The notes beneath the pieces were generated by a model, which saw only the letters and a list, made by a program, of their open reading frames with translations, did no database searches and was not told the DNA's origin. DNA of 64,000 bases, taken from the NCBI GenBank assembly GCA_963576725.1, contig OY755252.1, positions 42,115,552-42,179,551 on the forward strand. Reading direction: 5' to 3'. The position numbers and the translations under genes were made by a program. Shown here piece after piece: positions 30,460-39,974 of the stretch; position 1 is the stretch's first letter, and each line of letters opens with the position of its first letter. The stretch is from Azorinus chamasolen (taxonomy: Eukaryota > Mollusca > Bivalvia > Cardiida > Solecurtidae).

Positions 30460-30540
30460 CCTTTCTCCTGGCTTGGCGTCATATAACCTGTATAATGTTG
30501 CTTTGCTGTAAAACCCAACTCACTCACTCACTCACTCACT
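30460..30540. repeat. (ACTC)n tail with retroposon-like leader
   Basis: TTGGCGTCATATAACCTGTA...GCTGTAAAACCCAACTCACTCACT. This leader plus CTCA repeats looks like a SINE 3' end. No tRNA-like head was found upstream, so the assignment is tentative. Confidence 0.45.
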
Positions 30541-30691
30541 ATCGTTGATCACATGCTAAGTGTAGAACAAAACAGATAATTTCCTTTGATCTCAGAGCAA
30601 ATTTGAATAATTGATATGCTGTACTGTACATGAAACATTAGACCTGGAAATTGTGTAATAATAATTGGACTGCATGTTACCTAAGCTAAGT

Positions 30692-30860
30692 GATTAACCT
30701 TTCACCTGATAGTGTCACTTTTAAATGTCTCCACAGTGGAATAGACCTAGATCAGGTGGTTCTTGTAGGAGCTGTCTGATCAGGCTCTGCTCTGTTTGCT
30801 CATGGTAAAATACAGATCTGAATTTAGTTTCTGACATGGCCATCAATTTGTTGTTCTTGT
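30692..30860. mobile_element. T1b, right half lost
   Basis: TTAACCTTTCACCTGATAGTG, GTGGAATAGACCTAGATCAGG, TTCTTGTAGGAGCTGTC, GTTTGCTCATGGTAAAATAC; cut by a T2 element. Confidence 0.65.
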
Positions 30861-31108
30861 TAACACTTTCCTCCATTAATACGCCTTTCTAGGCCTTTGT
30901 AATATCCACTTCTTGAAACCATTGTGGTAAATAGAGCATTTGCTCCTATAGGAGCAAATGCTGTATTTGTCACAATGGTTTCAAACTACAAGATTCTAAA
31001 AATTTCCTTTTCTCTAGTAAATGCTCCTTTTGGGTAGATTCATTCAAAGAGGTTGGGTCTAAAAGCTCCTTTTGGGTAGATTCATTCAAAGAGGTTGGGT
31101 CTAAAAAA
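30861..31108. mobile_element. T2 MITE with duplicated right arm
   Basis: TTAACACTTTCCTCCATTAATACGCC, apex ATTTGCTCCTATAGGAGCAAAT. GCTCCTTTTGGGTAGATTC...GGTTGGGTCTAAAA is present twice in tandem (31022-31104). Confidence 0.78.
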
Positions 31109-31116
31109 TAGGCTAT

Positions 31117-31290
31117 GGAGTAATGTGTAGACCCGGATCATGGTCTGCTCTGTTTGCTTATGAAATAATATAGGTATGACTCTACAATTTCTGCCATTGG
31201 CCAATATTTCCTGTTAATATACCATTATAAAATTAAAATGAATCTTAATTGATATTATGACATCATTATTTCTTCCATGGGTTTATATGC
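31117..31290. mobile_element. T1b right half
   Basis: GTGTAGACCCGGATCATGG, TCTGCTCTGTTTGCTTATG, TGACTCTACAATTTCTGCC, TATGACATCATTATTTCTTCC. Possibly the missing half of 30692-30860. Confidence 0.6.
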
Positions 31291-31394
31291 CAGTGCAGTA
31301 TTTTCAGTTAAATCAATGAATTAATATTTGTAAAGTTACTAGCTAAATTTAACATGAATATTTGTCAGGTGGAGATCATCCATCTAAAGTTGTG

Positions 31395-31745
31395 TGTACC
31401 TTTATCTGATGAATACTCATGTAAGACATTAATGACATCATCAATATTAATTTGATAATTTGTTTTACAATTCCTGGCATATAAACATGGGAACATTTTG
31501 ATCTGACAAACTGTAGAATTAAATCTATATTATTCCATAGATTAACAAGAACAGATCTTGATCAGACAGCTCCAGTAGGAACTGTCAGATATGGGTCTGT
31601 TAGCAAAAGTGTTATTATGGTATAAATAAATGAAGGGCCTTGCCACTGAAACTGTAAAATCAGACCATATTATTCCATAAGTAAAGAGAATGTACCTTGA
31701 TCGGGGTGGCTACTCTGTTTGCAACAAAGGCATCAAAAGGCATCT
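31395..31745. mobile_element. Two degraded T1b copies in tandem
   Basis: 31395-31620: TGAATACTCATGTAAGACATTAATG, GACAGCTCCAGTAGGAACTGTC. 31636-31745: GCCACTGAAACTGTAAAATC, CCATAAGTAAAGAGAATG, GGCTACTCTGTTTGC. Confidence 0.6.
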
Positions 31746-31762
31746 GGTATATACAGCCTGCA

Positions 31763-32220
31763 TTAACCCCCTTTCAACCTGGGGCACACATTTGCAAACA
31801 GTGTAGACAATTTTGCATGACAAACAGTGTAGACCCAGATCAGAGGGCTCATCTAGGAGCCCTCTGATCTGGGTCTACACTGTTTGTCATGCAAAATCTT
31901 CTAGCAAATTTAAGCCTTTTATACCTTGTATAGATTCTATAATTAACCCTTTCCCTGATATTGACGACTTTTGACGACTCTGTAAAAGTCACTTTGTGAA
32001 ACCATTGTGATAAATAGAGCATTTGCTCCTATAGAAGCAAATACTCTATTTATCACAATGGTTTCAAACTACAAAATTCTAAAAAAAATTCTTTTCACTA
32101 GTTAATGCTCCTTTTCGATAGATTTATCCAAAGAGATTGTATCTAAAAATAGCCTATGAGGGAATGGGTTAAACCCTGATGGAATGTTCCACTCTAAAAA
32201 TTCAGGTTTGAAAGGGTTGA
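31763..32220. mobile_element. T5 host split by T2
   Basis: TTAACCCCCTTTCAACCTGG, a perfectly symmetrical hairpin GTAGACCCAGATCAGAGGG / CCCTCTGATCTGGGTCTAC, GTATAGATTCTATAA up to the TTAA. After T2 it resumes with ACCCTGATGGAATGTTCC and ends TGAAAGGGTTGA. The uninterrupted equivalent is at 47525-47592. Confidence 0.8.
31943..32172. mobile_element. T2 MITE nested in T5 at TTAA
   Basis: TTAACCCTTTCCCTGATATTGACG ... GCCTATGAGGGAATGGGTTAA, apex ATTTGCTCCTATAGAAGCAAAT. TTAA on both sides. Confidence 0.86.
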
Positions 32221-32455
32221 TGGTAGTCTGAAATTCTGAAAAGTCGACCAGTTTAGTTTGTGTGACTTGGAACTTGAACCATCAGACTTCCGGCAATGAA
32301 AGCAGGCAATGTCATATGTCACATTTTGTCGTGAAACTTTATCAGGAATTGCCATCATTAAACATATAAAGTTGCAAGAACTCGTAAAATGAGCAGATTT
32401 GCAAGAACTCGTAAAAGATATAGAATTGCAACATCTTCTAGAATTGTTTAATTCA
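32221..32455. other. Unassigned
   Basis: Contains TTGCAAGAACTCGTAAAA twice (~32372 and ~32399). No gene seen. Confidence 0.5.
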
Positions 32456-32676
32456 TGCCCTCATTTTGACGCCTCTGTAAAAGTCACTTTTTGAAACCAT
32501 TGGGGTAAATCAAGCATTTGTTACATAGGAGCATATTTCGGCAATGGCAGAAACTGTAGAATCATATCTGTATTATATTTTAAAGCAAACAGCAGACAAC
32601 TCCTATAGGGGCCGTCTGATCAGGATCTACTGTTAGCAACGGTGTAGAAAGGCGTATTAATGGAGTAAGGGGTTGA
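32456..32676. mobile_element. T2/T1b chimeric MITE
   Basis: The left part is T2 (TTTTGACGCCTCTGTAAAAGTC, GAAACCATTGGGGTAAATC, GCATTTGTTACATAGGAGC). It passes directly into T1b (TTTCGGCAATGGCAGAAACTG ... GGAGTAAGGGGTTGA). Confidence 0.7.
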
Positions 32677-33039
32677 TGAAGCAATTCGCCTTCTGACCGA
32701 TCCTATAGTAAAGCTAACATTGGAGGCAAACAAATGTATATTTGCTGTATTCCGATAAAAACCTAGTATTTATGACAATAATAATCAGTGTTGCCTTATT
32801 AGTTTGCAGACCATTGTTATGTTTTATGTTTTGCATTAACAGAAGTGCCATAAATGTTGCCATGGATACCATTATAATCTAGTATTAAGTTTTTATTGAG
32901 GTCTTGCACGATTGGATTCTGGTTTGATTTCGTTTACAACCTTATGCTTTGTGTATTTTCAGTATGGGATGGTCTAAAACTAGAGCTCTAGATAGCCTAG
33001 CCTAGCCTGTGGACGAGTGACAAATTCACAATTGCAATC
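32677..33039. other. Unassigned
   Basis: No gene or known repeat recognised; includes the short direct repeat TAGCCTAGCCTAGCC (~32993). Confidence 0.5.
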
Positions 33040-33236
33040 TTATGAATATTAATTAGCTGCATTTTTATAATGGCATCATAAACAAGTGAGTTTTCACCAT
33101 GGCAAAAACTAGAAAATATCATTAGCGAGCACAGCAGACCCTGATCAGACAACCCCTACGGAGCCAGCTGATCTGTGTCAGTCTTGAAAGTGTTTGAAAA
33201 GGTACCAAAAGGTGTCAATATTGAGCAAAAGGTTAA
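33040..33236. mobile_element. T1b MITE, left truncated
   Basis: TTATGAATATTAATTAGCTGC, stem GCGAGCACAGCAGACCCTGA, apex ACCCCTACGGAGCC, ends GAGCAAAAGGTTAA; its TTAA is shared with the next copy. Confidence 0.75.
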
Positions 33237-33470
33237 CCCTTTACTCCATACATACACTTTTCTACGCCTTTGCAAACAGAGTAGACCCCCATCAGATGGC
33301 TCCTATAGGAGCCTTCTGATCAGGACTGCTAATGATATAATAAAGATAGGATTCTAATAGTTTCTGCCATATGGCTGAACATTCTTTATGTCTGTGACTC
33401 TGTGTGCTATCATTCCAAATTAATCTACTTAATATTCATGACGTCATTATATTTCTTACATGAATGCAGG
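33233..33470. mobile_element. T1b MITE, inverted, sharing TTAA
   Basis: TTAACCCTTTACTCCATACATACAC, apex GGCTCCTATAGGAGCC, GGATTCTAATAGTTTCTGCC, ATTCATGACGTCATTATATTTC; the right terminus is eroded. Confidence 0.78.
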
Positions 33471-33507
33471 TTAATGCAGAGACTTTTGAAGGTCTTTAAC
33501 ACTGTCT

Positions 33508-33745
33508 TTAACCATTTCCTCCATTATAAAATACGCCTTTCTATGCCTCTATAAAAGCCACTTGTTGAAACCATTGTGATAAATAGAGCATTTGCTCCTA
33601 TAGGAGCAAAATTAATGCTCTATTTATCACAATGGCTTCAAACTGCAAAATTCTAAAAAATTTCCTGTTCTCTAGTTAATGCTCCTTTTCGGCAGATTTA
33701 TTCAAAGTTGTTGGATCTAAAAATAGCCTATGAGGGAATGGTTAA
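33508..33745. mobile_element. T2 MITE, full length, inverted
   Basis: TTAACCATTTCCTCCATTATAAAATACG, apex ATTTGCTCCTATAGGAGCAAA, ATGCTCCTTTTCGGCAG, GAGGGAATGGTTAA. Confidence 0.86.
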
Positions 33746-33945
33746 ATGTAGGACATGCATGCACTGTCATTTGCAAACAGTGTAGACCTAGATCAGAGAA
33801 CTCTGTTTGTATAATGACGTGATATGGATTTGACTGGTTTTTGTCAAAGCAAAATATTCCCAATAAAAGTTTACATTAGAAAAATTCAGCTAATGAATAT
33901 TCATTAATTTATGTTATTATTTTCCGTACGTAAATATTAAACTGG
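33746..33945. mobile_element. T5/T1b chimeric MITE
   Basis: GTAGGACATGCATGCACTGTC, GCAAACAGTGTAGACC (T5 left arm), then AACTCTGTTTGTATAATGACG...CAGCTAATGAATATTCATTA (T1b right arm). The apex is lost at the junction. Confidence 0.65.
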
Positions 33946-34085
33946 TAAAAATTTAAGGCCAAATTGGGTTTGGAAGATTCGAAACTAGGTTACTTTCATC
34001 TTTATTCTCTTCTGTCTATGATGTAGGCTCCCCTGATACATTTTGACATAATTGATATTTATCTTTTCTACATTAGGCCTAATAC

Positions 34086-34290
34086 AACGCTGACTTTTCA
34101 AATGGACTATTCCAAAATTCAAACAGGTCAAGCTTACGGTGAATATTCAGGGATTTTTCTAACGAAAAGTGTAACATGACAAACAGTGCAGACCCTGATG
34201 AGAGCGGACTCCTGTAGGAGCCCTCTCATTTGGGTCTACATTGTTCGCAAAGAACATTAGTGACTGGTGTCCCTCACTGTAAGGGTTAAT
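34086..34290. mobile_element. T5 MITE
   Basis: CTGACTTTTCAAATGGACTATTCC, stem GTGCAGACCCTGATGAGAG, apex ACTCCTGTAGGAGCCC, TTTGGGTCTACATTGTTCGC, CTGTAAGGGTTAA. Confidence 0.82.
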
Positions 34291-34614
34291 CATTAGCATG
34301 TTTTAGGAGATTTTGAGACTACTGCGTCAGTTTTTGGATTCTGACAAAATGTTGAGTTGCTTAACTTCTCGTTAGATCTTAGACTATTTGACATTGCTAT
34401 TGTGTTATTCTGCAGAAATCGAAGAAAGCAATGTTTTTAGAATTAATTTAGACGACATATGAGGCTGACATCTCTTTTCTTGATGTGTAAAGAGTTGTAC
34501 CGAAATATGGGATTGTACTTGGCAGAAATCAATGGGACTGTCTTGTTTTTGGTGAATTATGGCTGAAAACAAATATGACTAGTGGCATCTTAGGAATGAA
34601 ATAGGTCTAATATA
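34291..34614. other. No gene seen
   Basis: A weak T4 echo (TTTTTGGATTCTGACAAAATG, GCTTAACTTCTCGTTAG) at 34330-34380; otherwise unassigned. Confidence 0.45.
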
Positions 34615-34812
34615 AACAGTAAAACACCTCTAACCCGGAATTCTGGTAGAGAAGAGTTTAGATACTTTCAGGCAGGTGATTGTGCTTAATGCAGGGTGGA
34701 AGTCATGCAGAAAGCTCCTAAGGCTTTTTGAAAAAAAATGACACCGAGCTGCACCTGTCTCCAAGATTGATATTTGTACTTAATTTAATGTCCGGTTTAG
34801 AGAGGTTTTAAT
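34615..34812. mobile_element. P3 MITE, apex damaged
   Basis: CAGTAAAACACCTCTAACCCGG, GTAGAGAAGAGTTTAGATAC, CTTAATGCAGGGTGGAAGTC, AAAGCTCCTAAGGC, then TTAATGTCCGGTTTAGAGAGG TTTTA. Confidence 0.7.
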
Positions 34813-34884
34813 GTAAACAGTGTTCTCCGATATAAACAGTGTTCTATACATTATAATGTCTCTATTATTTGAAGGCACCTGGAC

Positions 34885-35041
34885 ATTAACCCCTTTCTTT
34901 ATGAATATTTATGTAAGACTCTATCACAATAGTTTCAAACTACAAAATTCTAAATATTTCTTTTCTCTAGTTAATGTTCCTTTTCAGTAGATTTATTCAA
35001 AGAGGTTGGGTCTAAAAATAGCCTATGAGAGAATGGGTTAA
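34885..35041. mobile_element. T1b/T2 chimeric MITE
   Basis: TTAACCCCTTTCTTTATGAATATTTATGTAAG (T1b left end) passes into CTCTATCACAATAGTTTCAAAC ... CTATGAGAGAATGGGTTAA (T2 right half). Confidence 0.7.
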
Positions 35042-35097
35042 CTCATATGGTCAATTGAATCAGGTGAGCGATACTTCGGTTATTATGGTTCTCTTGT
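35042..35097 (+). mobile_element. HC 3'-end fragment
   Basis: GTCAATTGAATCAGGTGAGCG, ATACTTCGGTTATTATGG, TTCTCTTG|TTT resembles HC termini (compare 36661-36699). Confidence 0.45.
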
Positions 35098-35346
35098 TTC
35101 CCTTTGTTTGGCACTTTGGTTTACATAAATTATAATCAATATGTTTCCAGAGAGAATACCAGAGTCTCGTCAGCAAAATCAAGAATTTACATCATCAGTT
35201 GCAACGTCTAGTTAAGTTAATATTCATCATTGTTCAAATGAAAAGTGATTTGTGGGATTTGAAACTGTCTGGAATGGAGGGTTTATGGTTGAGCCTATAT
35301 TCTCAAATTGTGGAAGTAAACAGTCGTGCATTTACGGCTGAGCCAT
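35098..35346. other. Unassigned
   Basis: No gene or repeat recognised. Confidence 0.45.
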
Positions 35347-35470
35347 GTTAACCCTTTCCTCCATGTATATTTATGTAATAATAATGACCTCATGGATATT
35401 TATTAGATTAATTTGTAATAATAGCACATGGACACATGATTGTTTTACCATGATAGAATAAGTATTAGGT
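35347..35470. mobile_element. T1b left half
   Basis: TTAACCCTTTCCTCCATGTATATTTATG, CCTCATGGATATTTATTAG, AGCACATGGACACATG; interrupted by an HC fragment. Confidence 0.65.
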
Positions 35471-35643
35471 GTGCTGTCTTCATACTTAGTAGGAAGGTTG
35501 GTCATGCCCAGTACATGACCCCTATTGATTCTGAGGTCGGTCAAAGGTCAAGGATACAGTGACCTTCAACTCAAATTAATATTTTGCATGATACGACGGC
35601 ACATATTTCGGGCGTATAATGCTTCGACACACGGGGCTCTTGT
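35471..35643 (+). mobile_element. HC 3'-end fragment
   Basis: GAGGTCGGTCAAAGGTCAAGG, ACAGTGACCTTCAACTC, GGGCGTATAATGCTTCGAC, CACGGGGCTCTTG|TTAG. Confidence 0.5.
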
Positions 35644-35855
35644 TAGTATATTTATTCAAAAAGTTTGAGTCTAAAAATAGACCAATTTTTTAGTCTCTAT
35701 ACAAAGTCATGTAAGGGAAGTGAAAAACCATTACACCAAGTCCTATCACCTAAAAATCACCTAAAATTATATCAGGGAGGTGAACTTGTATTGTTCAAAG
35801 TTATCATAACTATAGAAATGAAATAGTGAAATGTATAGTAAGAGTGATTGATGTG
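35644..35855. other. T2 scrap and unassigned DNA
   Basis: TATTTATTCAAAAAGTTTGAGTCTAAAAATAG (T2 right-arm words) at 35645-35680; then ATCACCTAAAA direct repeat. Confidence 0.45.
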
Positions 35856-35935
35856 TTGCATTCAATGTCTCATTTGGATCCAAACATCATTGGATCATAA
35901 GTAATCAAAATTCATGGCTAGGTTGCAAAGACTTA
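35856..35935. mobile_element. T4 right half
   Basis: CAATGTCTCATTTGGATCCAAAC, GGCTAGGTTGCAAAGACTTAA. Confidence 0.6.
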
Positions 35936-36875
35936 ATCCTTGCTCCATCAATATTTATGTAAGAAAATTAATAATGACCTAATGAATATTAATTAGATTA
36001 TTTTTAGCTCAGGATGAGCTTTTGGGAGACTTGAATGTCAGTCGGGCGTCGTCAACAATTTGCTTTTGAACACTCTTAAGTGGTCACTGTTTTAGTCCAA
36101 TATTCATGAAACGTGGTCAGAATGACTGTCTTAATAAAATCTCGGATGAGTTCGAAAGTGGGTCACTTGAGGTTAAAAACTAGGTCACTAAGTCAAATAG
36201 TAGGAAAACCTTGTGAACACTCTAGAGGTCACATTTAAATCTTCATGAAATTTGGTCAGAATAATTGTCCTAATAAAATCTCAAACGAGTTTGAAAGTGG
36301 GTCATGTGCGGTCAAAAATTATGTCACTAGGTCAAATAGTAGAAAAACCTTGTGAACAATCTAGAGGTCTCATTTGTGGCAGAATCTTCATGAAACTTTC
36401 AGAATGATTGTTTTGATAAAATCTCGGATGAGTTCGAAAGTTGTTTATGTGGGGATAATAACTAGGTCACTAGGTCAAATAGTAGGAAAACCTTGCGAAC
36501 ACTCTAGAGGTCACATTTTTAGCCCAATCTTCATGAAACTTAGTCAGAATGATTGTCCTAATTTGTGGCCGAATCTTCATGAACCTTTATCAGAATGATT
36601 GTTTTGATAATATACAGGGACAACCAGGGGCGTCCCAGCTACAATCTTATATCTATGGTAATCAGGTGAGCAATTAAGGACCATCTGGCCCTCTTGTTTA
36701 AAATGGCATATGAACACATGAAAATTTTATCAAAATAGAAACTGGAATCAAAACTATTATAATTATTCCACAAGCAAACAGAGCAGACAGAGCAGACTCC
36801 TATAGGCACCATTTGATCTGGATCTTCTCTGTTTGCAAATACTTGAAAAGGTATTTATATGAAGGAAAGGTTTAA
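35935..36875. mobile_element. T1b host split by an HC element
   Basis: TCCTTGCTCCATCAATATTTATG ... AATTAGATTATT up to ~36003. It resumes TTTAAAATGGCATATGAACACATG at 36697, keeps stem text with a duplicated AGAGCAGAC, and ends GAAGGAAAGGTTTAA. Confidence 0.75.
36004..36696 (+). mobile_element. HC element inserted in T1b
   Basis: 5' TTAGCTCAGGATGAGC foldback. Three to four ~150-bp units contain GGTCACTAGGTCAAATAGTAGG, AAAACCTTGTGAACACTCTAG, AATCTTCATGAAACTT, AATCTCGGATGAGTTCG. 3' AAGGACCATCTGGCCCTCTTG then TTT of the host. The T1b consensus lets the empty site be read. Confidence 0.72.
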
Positions 36876-37161
36876 GTCAGCAGACCTTGTTCTTGTGTAA
36901 CGAATACTCAACTCGGCTCAGTTGTTTCTTAGATCTTGCTTCAATTCAGGAATGGTGCAGACTGCCATACCTAAAATAAACTTTATTGTTTATTTTGAGT
37001 TGTGGATAGCACGTTTGGCAGATAATCTATTATAATATAGACAATTGATTGTTAATGCATCATTCCTGACAGATGCTGTAGGTGTATTGTTCTCTCTTCT
37101 TTCTTATCTCAAGCAGGCAGATGCACTACAAAACCACTCTTAAGTTGCATCAGTTTCTGTA
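36876..37161. other. Unassigned
   Basis: A dyad ATAAACTTTATTGTTTAT (~36976) is the only structure seen; no gene. Confidence 0.45.
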
Positions 37162-37362
37162 TACAATAAAACCTGTCTTAAGCGGTCTTTAATTATTGAG
37201 CATACATAGGTGGATACTTAATGCAGGATAAAAGTGATACAGAAACCTCCTATATAGGTGCTTTCTATATTTCTTTTGCCCTGCATTAAGCTATGACCAG
37301 TTTTAGAAATCCAGATTTAGATTTCTTTTTAATGGCCACTGAGTAGGACAGGTTCTACTATA
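37162..37362. mobile_element. P2 MITE
   Basis: TA|CAATAAAACCTGTCTTAAG ... GGACAGGTTCTACTA|TA; arms GGATACTTAATGCAGG / CCTGCATTAAGCTATGACC; apex CCTCCTATATAGGTG. Confidence 0.78.
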
Positions 37363-37419
37363 ATTTATCCCCTTTACTCCATGAATATTCATGCAAGAAA
37401 TAAAACACATTATGAATCA

Positions 37420-37618
37420 TTAACCCATTCCTCCATAGGCTATATTTAGACCCAACCTCTTTGAATGAATCTACCGAAAAGTTGCATTTACTAGAGAAAA
37501 GGAAAATTTTAGAATTGTGTAATATTGAAACCATTGTGATAAATAGTTTCACAATGGTTTCATAAAGTGACTTTTACAAAGGTGTTAAGAAAAGCGTATT
37601 TATGGAGGAAAGGGTTAA
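37420..37618. mobile_element. T2 nested in T1b, apex deleted
   Basis: TTAACCCATTCCTCCATAGGC ... TATGGAGGAAAGGGTTAA with TTAA both sides. The stem reads AAACCATTGTGATAAATAG directly into TTTCACAATGG: the usual GAGCATTTGCTCC tip is missing. Confidence 0.82.
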
Positions 37619-37699
37619 TTAGCTGTTTTGTAATGATACAGTCATGCACACTAGAAGTGTTTGGCAGTGGCAGAAACTATTAAATCAGACTTACATACA

Positions 37700-37845
37700 A
37701 TCTGAGGTTGAGATAAGAGGCGTAAACTTAAACAGTTTCAGGAATTTAACTTCACCAAACCCTAAACTCAAGGCGACCACTCTTTAGAAAAGTCTTGAAA
37801 ATTATAGGGATTGATTTTAGTATGTACCTTGATCTGTAGCGCTGA
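37700..37845. mobile_element. Degraded S1 nested in T1b
   Basis: GGTTGAGATAAGAGGCG, TCACCAAACCCTAAACTC, CCACTCTTTAGAAAAGTC, then right-end text TTTTAGTATGTACCTTGATCTGTAGCGCTG; the right core arm is deleted. Confidence 0.65.
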
Positions 37846-38281
37846 TACAGTAGAACCTGTCTTAACCCTTCGCTTGCTATTCACGTCAATATACCTACCT
37901 GTAAATAGTGAAGACCCAGATCAGACAGCTCCTGCAGGAGCTGTCTCATCAGGGTCTGCACTATTTACAAGTTGATTGTGCAACCAGAGCGCTCCACAGC
38001 AGTGATTGCACAGCGAAATACTTGTACACAGTGAAGATATATGTAATTATACAAAAGGACATGGGTAAAGAAGGAGACATGTATTTTAAAATTCAGCAAG
38101 CGAAGGGTACTTCAGACTAAGACTAAGCCATCAAAAAGAGGTGTATATGGATCTGTAAGGAAGGTGGTAGCTTCCATAGGGATCTTTCTTCATTACTTTT
38201 GCCCTATATTAAGCAACCACCTGTTTTTCAAGACTCGTATGTTCAATAAATGAATGGCTGCTTAGGACAGGTTCTACTGTA
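37846..38281. mobile_element. P2 MITE split by T3
   Basis: TA|CAGTAGAACCTGTC (37846-37862); T3; then ATTACTTTTGCCCTATATTAAGC, AACCACCTGTTTTTCAAGAC, GCTTAGGACAGGTTCTACTG|TA. T3 entered at the TTAA within CTTAAGC. Confidence 0.78.
37863..38110. mobile_element. T3 MITE nested in P2
   Basis: TTAACCCTTCGCTTGCTATTC, apex CAGCTCCTGCAGGAGCTG, ATTCAGCAAGCGAAGGG; the right TTAA has mutated to GTAC. Confidence 0.85.
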
Positions 38282-38517
38282 ATTCCATAAGCAGACAGGG
38301 CAGAGGTGCCAGAAGGCGTCTGTTTAGTAAGGGTTAAGTAATGTAATGAAAAACATTTTTGTCTTTGGTGAAAAATGCTGGGAAGTTTATCTGTTTCATG
38401 CTATTTTTACTCAATTTTTGGCTCAAAATTGCTAAATATTTGGTGTTAGATGATTGAAAGAAAACTGTATAGGTAGTTGTATCTTGGGTACAGTGCAAAA
38501 CTAAACTGCAATGTTTA

Positions 38518-38730
38518 TTAACACATTCCCGCATATTGACGACTCTGTAGAAGTCACTTTGTGAAACCATTGTGATAAATAGAGCATTTGCTCCTATAGG
38601 AGCAAATGCTTTATCACAATGGTTTCAAACTACAAAATTCTAAAAATTTTCCTTTTTAGTTAATGATCCTTTTCGGAAGATTTATTCAAAAAGGTTGTAT
38701 CTAAAAATAGCCTATACGGTAAAGGGTTAA
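38518..38730. mobile_element. T2 MITE, inverted
   Basis: TTAACACATTCCCGCATATTGACG, apex ATTTGCTCCTATAGGAGCAAAT, TAGTTAATGATCCTTTTCGG, ACGGTAAAGGGTTAA. Confidence 0.85.
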
Positions 38731-38852
38731 AGTTCTGCAGTGTTTGGCACATCAGAACAAACAATGTAAAACCTGGTCTGACATTGCATTTTAAAGATGT
38801 GGGCTTAAATCTGGTCATACACTTTTTGCAAGCACTCAGTAGACACCTTTTA

Positions 38853-39236
38853 ACCCATGAATAAATAATGACATCATGAATATTAATTAGATGAGTCAAC
38901 ACAGGACATTTTTGGCATGACAGAAATGGCAGAATCAGATCTGCAATAAAAACTCTCTTAACTGGAATTCTAGTAGAGAAGAATTTAGATATTTTAGGCA
39001 GATGACTGCTTAATTCAGGGTGAAAGTCATGCAGAAAGCTCCTGTAGGAGCTTTCTGCATGACTTCCACCCTGCATTAAGCTGTCACCTGTCTCCAAGAC
39101 TGATATTTATACTAAATTTAATGTCCGGTTAAGAGAGGTTTTACTGTATATTATTCCATAGATAAATAGAGCAGCATCTGATCCGAGGGCTCCTTCAAGA
39201 GCCATCAGATCTGGATCTACTCTGCAAAGGTGTTAA
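38853..39236. mobile_element. T1b host split by P3
   Basis: TTTTAACCCATGAATAAATAATG...GCAGAATCAGATCTG; after P3: TATTATTCCATAGATAAATAG, GAGGGCTCCTTCAAGAGCC, CTACTCTGCAAAGGTGTTAA. Confidence 0.72.
38942..39148. mobile_element. P3 MITE nested in T1b
   Basis: CAATAAAAACTCTCTTAACTGG ... CCGGTTAAGAGAGGTTTTACTG|TA; perfect stem GTCATGCAGAAAGCTCC / GGAGCTTTCTGCATGAC; apex AGCTCCTGTAGGAGCT. Confidence 0.83.
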
Positions 39237-39517
39237 TCATTTCCTTCATGAATATTCACGTAAGAAATAATAACATCATAAATATTAATTCGATTAATTT
39301 GTTATGAAAGTACAATCAGGACACATGAAGGTTTGGCCATGGCAGAATCTGTAGAATCATATCTATATTATATCTATCAGCAAACAGAGCAGACCCTGAT
39401 CAGAGGGGTACTTAACAGGAGCTGTCTGATCTGAGTCTACTCTGTTTGCAAAGGCATAGAAAGGCGTATTTATGGAGTAAAAGTGTTAAGAGGTGTATTT
39501 ATGGAGTAAAGGGTTAA
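39233..39517. mobile_element. T1b MITE with duplicated right terminus
   Basis: TTAATCATTTCCTTCATGAATATTC, stem GCAAACAGAGCAGACCCTGA, apex GTACTTAACAGGAGC. GTATTTATGGAGTAAA occurs twice: once before AGTGTTAAGAG and once before GGGTTAA. Confidence 0.8.
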
Positions 39518-39732
39518 CACCTGTCATGATTTCCCTACTTTATTTCCCCAGCTGGCAGTTGATGTTTCTTTTTTTACACTCCAGCTTTTAATATTCCACA
39601 TAGGAATATTCATTCTTAGCCTGATTTGTTGAAGTACAGAAGAATAGTTCATAACAATAATATTTTGATCTCTTCTATCTAGCTCGTGACTAAATCACAT
39701 TCCTGTGTACTTTTAACTTTATTTGATTATTT
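39518..39732. other. Unassigned
   Basis: ATATTCCACATAGGAATATTCA dyad near 39590; no gene. Confidence 0.45.
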
Positions 39733-39974
39733 ATTACCCTTGCCAACTGGGCTCATACAAATGCTTTTTGCACCTTTGCAAACGGAGTAGACCCAGATCA
39801 GATGACTCCTGTAGGATCCAGACTGATCAGTGTCTCCTCTGTTTGCTTATGAAATTATATATATATGATCCCACAGTATTTTGTAATCCAAAACTTCCCT
39901 TGAAAATATTACTAAAAGTAAAAAAATTTAGTCTGAATATTCCTGAAGCAATCAATTCATTAGTGAAAGGGTTA
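39733..39974. mobile_element. T1 MITE, inverted
   Basis: TATTACCCTTGCCAACTGGG, TTTGCACCTTTGCAAACGGAGTAGACCC, apex GACTCCTGTAGGATCC, GTCTGAATATTCC, AGTGAAAGGGTTAA. Confidence 0.7.

Larger units (their letters stand above)
37368..38337. mobile_element. T1b host containing four other elements
   Basis: Host text: CCCTTTACTCCATGAATATTC...TATGAATCA (to 37419); ATTAGCTGTTTTGTAATGATACAG...GCAGAAACTATTAAATCAGAC (37619-37699); ATTCCATAAGCAGACAGGGCAG...AGTAAGGGTTAA (38282-38337). T2, S1 and P2 interrupt it, and P2 contains T3. The host hairpin apex is deleted. Confidence 0.72.

Noticed and set aside
38660..39097. 145-codon minus-strand frame
   Set aside because: Spans T2, T1b and P3 pieces; a mosaic of transposon sequence.
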